Positions 61,072 through 64,000 of a DNA stretch of 64,000 nt are shown piece after piece. Made by a program: the position numbers and the translations under genes. How positions within the stretch are numbered: the first letter of the stretch is position 1; the number at the start of each line of letters is the position of its first letter. The notes under the pieces are model-generated. The model saw only the letters and a list, made by a program, of their open reading frames with translations, was not told the DNA's origin and made no database searches. Origin of the DNA: Brevundimonas sp. (lineage in GTDB: Bacteria > Pseudomonadota > Alphaproteobacteria > Caulobacterales > Caulobacteraceae); assembly GCF_003248455.1 (NCBI RefSeq), contig NZ_QFNM01000003.1:77754-141753 (forward strand), in the 5' to 3' direction.

Positions 61072-62014
61072 TGTTCGTATCCTGAGTGGGGTAGGCCGGA
61101 TAATAGCCGCCGGTGGGGCCGACGGTGGAATCGCCGAGCGGATCGTTGGCGGCGTTGAGGCAGACTTCGGGGCCAGGCGCGCCGTAGAGGTTGGCCATGA
61201 ACTCGACCGTAGCCCGCTCGACCAGGGCGCGCACGGCCAATTGGGTCGGCTCCATCCCGCCCGACCCGGCCGAGATGTCGAAGACGTTGCCGTTCAGGAA
61301 GTCGAACACGCCAGCCGAAATCTCGCGGCCGATGATCTGCTTCTGATAGGAGACGACATCGACGACCTCCAGCGTGGTCGTCTGGACCAGGCGCAGGTCC
61401 ATGGCGATGTTCATCACATAGACGCGGTGGTTCAGGATGCCCGAACCGGGGCGGTTGCTGTCGACTTCGCCGCCGGCGATGTCGATGCCGCCGGAGCGAA
61501 TGTTGTAGTTCACCTCGGTGATGCCGCCGACGACATAGAAGTCCGAGCCGGGCACCTGGCCGGCCAGGATGCGGCGGTATTGGGTGTCTTCGGGGCCCTG
61601 GGCGTCCGGGGCGCGATCGCCGATCAGCTTGTTGTTGGCGTAGCGCAGCTCGAGCTCGGAGACCGAGGTGTCGTAGCGTTCGACGATCTGGGCGCCGGCC
61701 TTGGCCAGGGCGGAGGTCGCCATCAGCGAGGCGCCGCCGGTGATCTGGCGTCCGCCGTCCGACGAGACGGTGCCGGTATAGTCGCTGATCCGGCCCACGG
61801 CCATGCGCGGCGAGGGCAGGTTGTAGCGACGGGCGTAGTCGGCCAGGCAATAGAGGGCGGCGGAATAGGGCGTGGGATTGGCCGTCACCGGCGCATTGCC
61901 GATGGGCGCGGCGTACTGGCCCGACGGGCCGGCGACCGGACTGACGCAGCCGGCCAGCAGCAGGGCGGCGGCCGAGACGGCGGCGGACCCGCGAAGGAGG
62001 AAGCGACGGCTCAT
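60998..62014 (-). CDS. hfaB: Holdfast anchor secretion lipoprotein HfaB (CsgG-like)
   Basis: 338 residues with a lipoprotein signal (LLLAGC, Cys ~22), then a CsgG-type outer-membrane pore domain (MAVGRISDYTGTVS, LRYANNKLIGD, FYVVGGITEVNYN, TTLEVVDVVSYQKQIIGREI). HfaB exports and stabilises HfaA and HfaD, as CsgG does for curli. Its ATG overlaps the hfaA stop as ATGA, and its last ~25 codons overlap hfaD. Confidence 0.93.
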   Translation of the reverse strand: MSRRFLLRGSAAVSAAALLLAGCVSPVAGPSGQYAAPIGNAPVTANPTPYSAALYCLADYARRYNLPSPRMAVGRISDYTGTVSSDGGRQITGGASLMATSALAKAGAQIVERYDTSVSELELRYANNKLIGDRAPDAQGPEDTQYRRILAGQVPGSDFYVVGGITEVNYNIRSGGIDIAGGEVDSNRPGSGILNHRVYVMNIAMDLRLVQTTTLEVVDVVSYQKQIIGREISAGVFDFLNGNVFDISAGSGGMEPTQLAVRALVERATVEFMANLYGAPGPEVCLNAANDPLGDSTVGPTGGYYPAYPTQDTNNGQTRADPSRWHDGRDGDVRRSRH

Positions 62015-62451
62015 GGCAGGTTGATGTTCCCGTTCAAGGCCGTGCCGGCGTTGACGGCGCCGGTGTTGGTCTGGTTCGAATTGACGATCACGGTGTTGCG
62101 GCTGCCCTGCACCACCACGTTCAGCTGATTGCCGATGGCGGTCGACCCGCCGATGGTCGAGCCGCTGTTGCCGGACGCGCCCGCGCCCGCATAGGCCGAG
62201 GCGACGCCGCCGGACTGGCTGGAATAGGATGAGGCGCCCGACTGGATGATGCCGTTGACGATCAGCCGGTTGCCGTTGGCGTCGCGGGTGGAGCCGGTCG
62301 TCGCATTGGCCGCCGCCGAGCGGGCGCCGCCATAGCCCTGCTGAAAGCGGGACGCGCCGCCCGATCCCGTCGATTGCGCGGCGGCCGGGATGCTGGCCAG
62401 GGCCGCGACGGCCAGGACGGCGATTGGAAAAAGCAGCCTCTTGACGGGCAC
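62011..62451 (-). CDS. hfaA: Holdfast anchor protein HfaA (curlin-like)
   Basis: 146 residues with a signal peptide (IPAAAQ-S, ~26). Low-complexity Ser/Gly/Ala-rich mature protein ending in curlin-like repeats (GNQLNVVVQGSRNTVIVN, SNQTNTGAVNAGTALNG). HfaA is the small amyloid-like subunit of the Caulobacter holdfast anchor. It is first in the hfaA-hfaB-hfaD operon, with a shared divergent promoter region toward the rhomboid gene. Confidence 0.9.
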   Translation of the reverse strand: MPVKRLLFPIAVLAVAALASIPAAAQSTGSGGASRFQQGYGGARSAAANATTGSTRDANGNRLIVNGIIQSGASSYSSQSGGVASAYAGAGASGNSGSTIGGSTAIGNQLNVVVQGSRNTVIVNSNQTNTGAVNAGTALNGNINLP

Positions 62452-62569
62452 GGGGTCGGTTCCTCGCAGACGAATGACGGACCCCTGTTCGGCGATCCGC
62501 AGACCACCCTTGCATTAAGGTTATTAAGAAGCGCTTGATGTCGTGGAATCCCTTGCGCATCTGTGGGTC
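62452..62569. promoter_or_regulatory. hfaABD / rhomboid divergent promoter region with paired TTAA
   Basis: A TTAA-N5-TTAA pair at 62515-62527 lies 64-76 bases before hfaA. The CtrA cell-cycle regulator recognises TTAA-N7-TTAA, so the elements are right but the spacing is two bases short. The area is AT-rich relative to its surroundings. Confidence 0.35.
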
Positions 62570-63259
62570 ATGTCAGACGCGCCCGGTCGATTCGAAGCTC
62601 CGCCGCCCCGGAAGCCGCCCAGAGAACGGATGTTCAACGCGCCGGTGGCCGCGCTGCTGATCGCGGCGTCAATCCCCTTGCTGTATCTGTTCCAGCGCGA
62701 CCTGCCCGATATGGGAATGAGCCTGGCTTTCGCCCCTGCCGATCTGGAGGAGGGGCGCTGGAGCGGGCTGTTCACGGCCATGCTGGTGCACGGCGGCTGG
62801 ACCCACGCCTGGGTCAATGCGATCGGCGCCCTGGCCTTCGGCGCGCCGGTCGCGCGTTTGTTCGGCGACCGCATCGGCCCGACGATCTATCTGCTCTTCT
62901 ATGTGATGTGCGGCGCCCTGGCGACGCTGGGCTATGGGCTGATCCATTGGGGATCCACTGCGCCGATGGTGGGGGCGTCGGGCGCGGTGTTCGGCCTGAT
63001 CGGCGCGGCGACCCGGCTGATGGGGGTGGCGCCCGGCGGCGCGGTGCTGGCCCTGACCGATCGCCGGGTGGTCGCCGCCTCGATCGCCTGGATGGGCGTC
63101 AACGCCGTGACCGGCCTGATCGGCTACGTTCCCGGTGCAGACGGGGCGGGCATCGCCTGGGAGGCGCATGCGGCGGGCTTCGTCGTCGGCATGCTGGCGA
63201 TCGGTCCCCTGGCGCGGGCGTTCGGCCGCCCGGCGGCGCGGGCGCCGGCCCGAGGTTGA
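62570..63259 (+). CDS. Rhomboid-family intramembrane serine protease
   Basis: 229 residues with about six membrane segments. The catalytic Ser is in GASGAVFG and the His in WEAHAAGFVVG; MLVHGGWTHAWVN carries the conserved His/Asn region of helix 2. ATG 62570 starts a proline-rich cytoplasmic lead before the first helix. Substrates are unknown. It is divergent from hfaA, so both may respond to the same regulator. Confidence 0.92.
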   Translation: MSDAPGRFEAPPPRKPPRERMFNAPVAALLIAASIPLLYLFQRDLPDMGMSLAFAPADLEEGRWSGLFTAMLVHGGWTHAWVNAIGALAFGAPVARLFGDRIGPTIYLLFYVMCGALATLGYGLIHWGSTAPMVGASGAVFGLIGAATRLMGVAPGGAVLALTDRRVVAASIAWMGVNAVTGLIGYVPGADGAGIAWEAHAAGFVVGMLAIGPLARAFGRPAARAPARG

Positions 63260-63367
63260 CCGCGACATTGCCTGCAGGGCGCGTATGAGCGATCATCGGT
63301 TTCGAGATGCGGCCCTGTCGCCATCCCGGCCCTGCGGTCGTCTCTGAAACCCAGAGAAGGAGCCGCG

Positions 63368-63793
63368 ATGTTCGTCGCCGAAATCCTCAAGACCAAGGGA
63401 AACGCCGTCTTCGCCATCGCGCCGGAAACGACGGTGTCCGATGCGTGCCAGCCACTGGACGAGAAGGGCGTCGGCGCACTGGTCGTCTGCGACGGCGATC
63501 TGGTCGCCGGCGTCTTTTCCGAGCGGGACGTAGTCAGGGCCCTGGCCATCGACGGCGCCGCGGCCCTGGCGCGCCCGGTCGCCGACTATATGACCGCCAA
63601 GGTGATCTTCGCCGAACCCCGCGAAGAGATGTCCGCCCTGATGGCGCGCATGACCGACCGTCGCATCCGTCACCTGCCCGTGCTGGAAGGCCAGCGCCTG
63701 ATCGGCGTCGTCTCCATCGGGGATGTCGTGAAATGCCAGATCGCCGAACACGCCCAGGAAGCCGACAGTCTGCGATCCTATATCGCCGGTTGA
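63368..63793 (+). CDS. CBS-domain-pair protein
   Basis: 141 residues made of two CBS motifs: the first covers KGNAVFAIAPETTVSDAC and GALVVCDGDLVAGVFSERDVV, the second EEMSALMARMTDRRIRHLPV and LIGVVSIGDVVK. Such small proteins bind adenosine nucleotides or sense redox and energy state. AAGGAG precedes the ATG. No partner enzyme is adjacent, so the target is unknown. Confidence 0.9.
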   Translation: MFVAEILKTKGNAVFAIAPETTVSDACQPLDEKGVGALVVCDGDLVAGVFSERDVVRALAIDGAAALARPVADYMTAKVIFAEPREEMSALMARMTDRRIRHLPVLEGQRLIGVVSIGDVVKCQIAEHAQEADSLRSYIAG

Positions 63794-64000
63794 GGCAGGC
63801 TGACCAGGGCGGCCGGGTGGTGCATGACGGTTTGACGACCGTTGTGTCGCCAGTTTTTTCGCCGTCGGGTTAGAATCTGGTTGCGGACAAATCTTGGGCT
63901 CCGTATAGGGCTGCCTCGCTCGGAGACGGGCCGGCCTTTGGGGCCTTGGGGGCTTTGGTTCCTGGGGTTTTTGGGGAGCGGGGTGTTGAGAAACGTCTTG
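63794..64000. promoter_or_regulatory. Non-coding tail with promoter-like elements, cut by window edge
   Basis: No coding frame is supported. TTGCGG, 17 bases, then TATAGG (about 63880-63910) look like a housekeeping promoter pointing right, followed by a G/T-rich low-complexity leader. The gene it drives lies beyond the edge; a stable-RNA operon is possible but cannot be shown. Confidence 0.3.

Noticed and set aside
63840..64000. Start of an rRNA operon
   Set aside because: A promoter-like pair and a G/T-rich leader are visible, but no rRNA sequence is inside the window, so it cannot be called.

Overview
The window reads as high-GC alphaproteobacterial DNA of the order Caulobacterales, most likely Brevundimonas or a close relative. 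The support is an hfaA-hfaB-hfaD holdfast-anchor operon, a TipF-like flagellar EAL protein, many TonB-dependent receptors (seven in 64 kb) and FecI/FecR signalling cassettes. No tRNA, rRNA or CRISPR array was seen.

Layout. 0-1.9 kb: a mobile-element-like edge with tiny overlapping minus-strand genes, a DUF3489 gene, and a DUF2924 gene cut off and joined to the tail of an aromatic-acid MFS transporter; an alginate-export-type porin follows. 3.4-4.9 kb: an intact IS6-family element sits in an older IS6 remnant and truncates an Lrp/AsnC regulator. 5-9.7 kb: sigma factor, FecR anti-sigma factor and an STN-domain TonB receptor, all on the minus strand. 9.7-20.6 kb: a minus-strand run flanked by two TonB receptors and carrying four exported phosphatases (calcineurin-like, PhoD-like, PAP2 lipoprotein, and a PI-PLC/PAP2 fusion), which looks like an organic-phosphate or phosphoinositide scavenging locus. 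20.8-25 kb: a tandem double-TetR regulator and another TonB receptor, then a second IS6 remnant.

25.5-36.3 kb: the most unusual block. A second FecI/FecR pair is transcribed away from an STN-domain TonB receptor and an exported CocE/NonD hydrolase. Directly after FecR come a spermidine-dehydrogenase-like flavoprotein, a Tat-exported multicopper oxidase and an exported RidA protein. Together they suggest a surface-signalled pathway that imports, hydrolyses and oxidises an amine- or amide-type substrate in the periplasm. 36.4-40.5 kb: LysR regulator, a receptor for ferric siderophores behind a Fur-box-like site, and its binding protein. 40.6-41.1 kb: a third IS6 remnant and an Old-Yellow-Enzyme fragment. 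41.1-45 kb: a metallophosphatase divergent from a TonB receptor.

From 45 kb the content becomes core-like: a MurG homologue outside any cell-division cluster, Kef-type antiporter, DUF2093, M23 peptidase, response regulator, LpxL-type acyltransferase, SDR, TipF, IleRS, a low-complexity secreted protein, M16 protease, hfaABD, rhomboid protease and a CBS protein. The contrast between the 0-41 kb mosaic, punctuated by IS6 pieces, and the orderly 45-64 kb part suggests an accessory region next to the conserved backbone.
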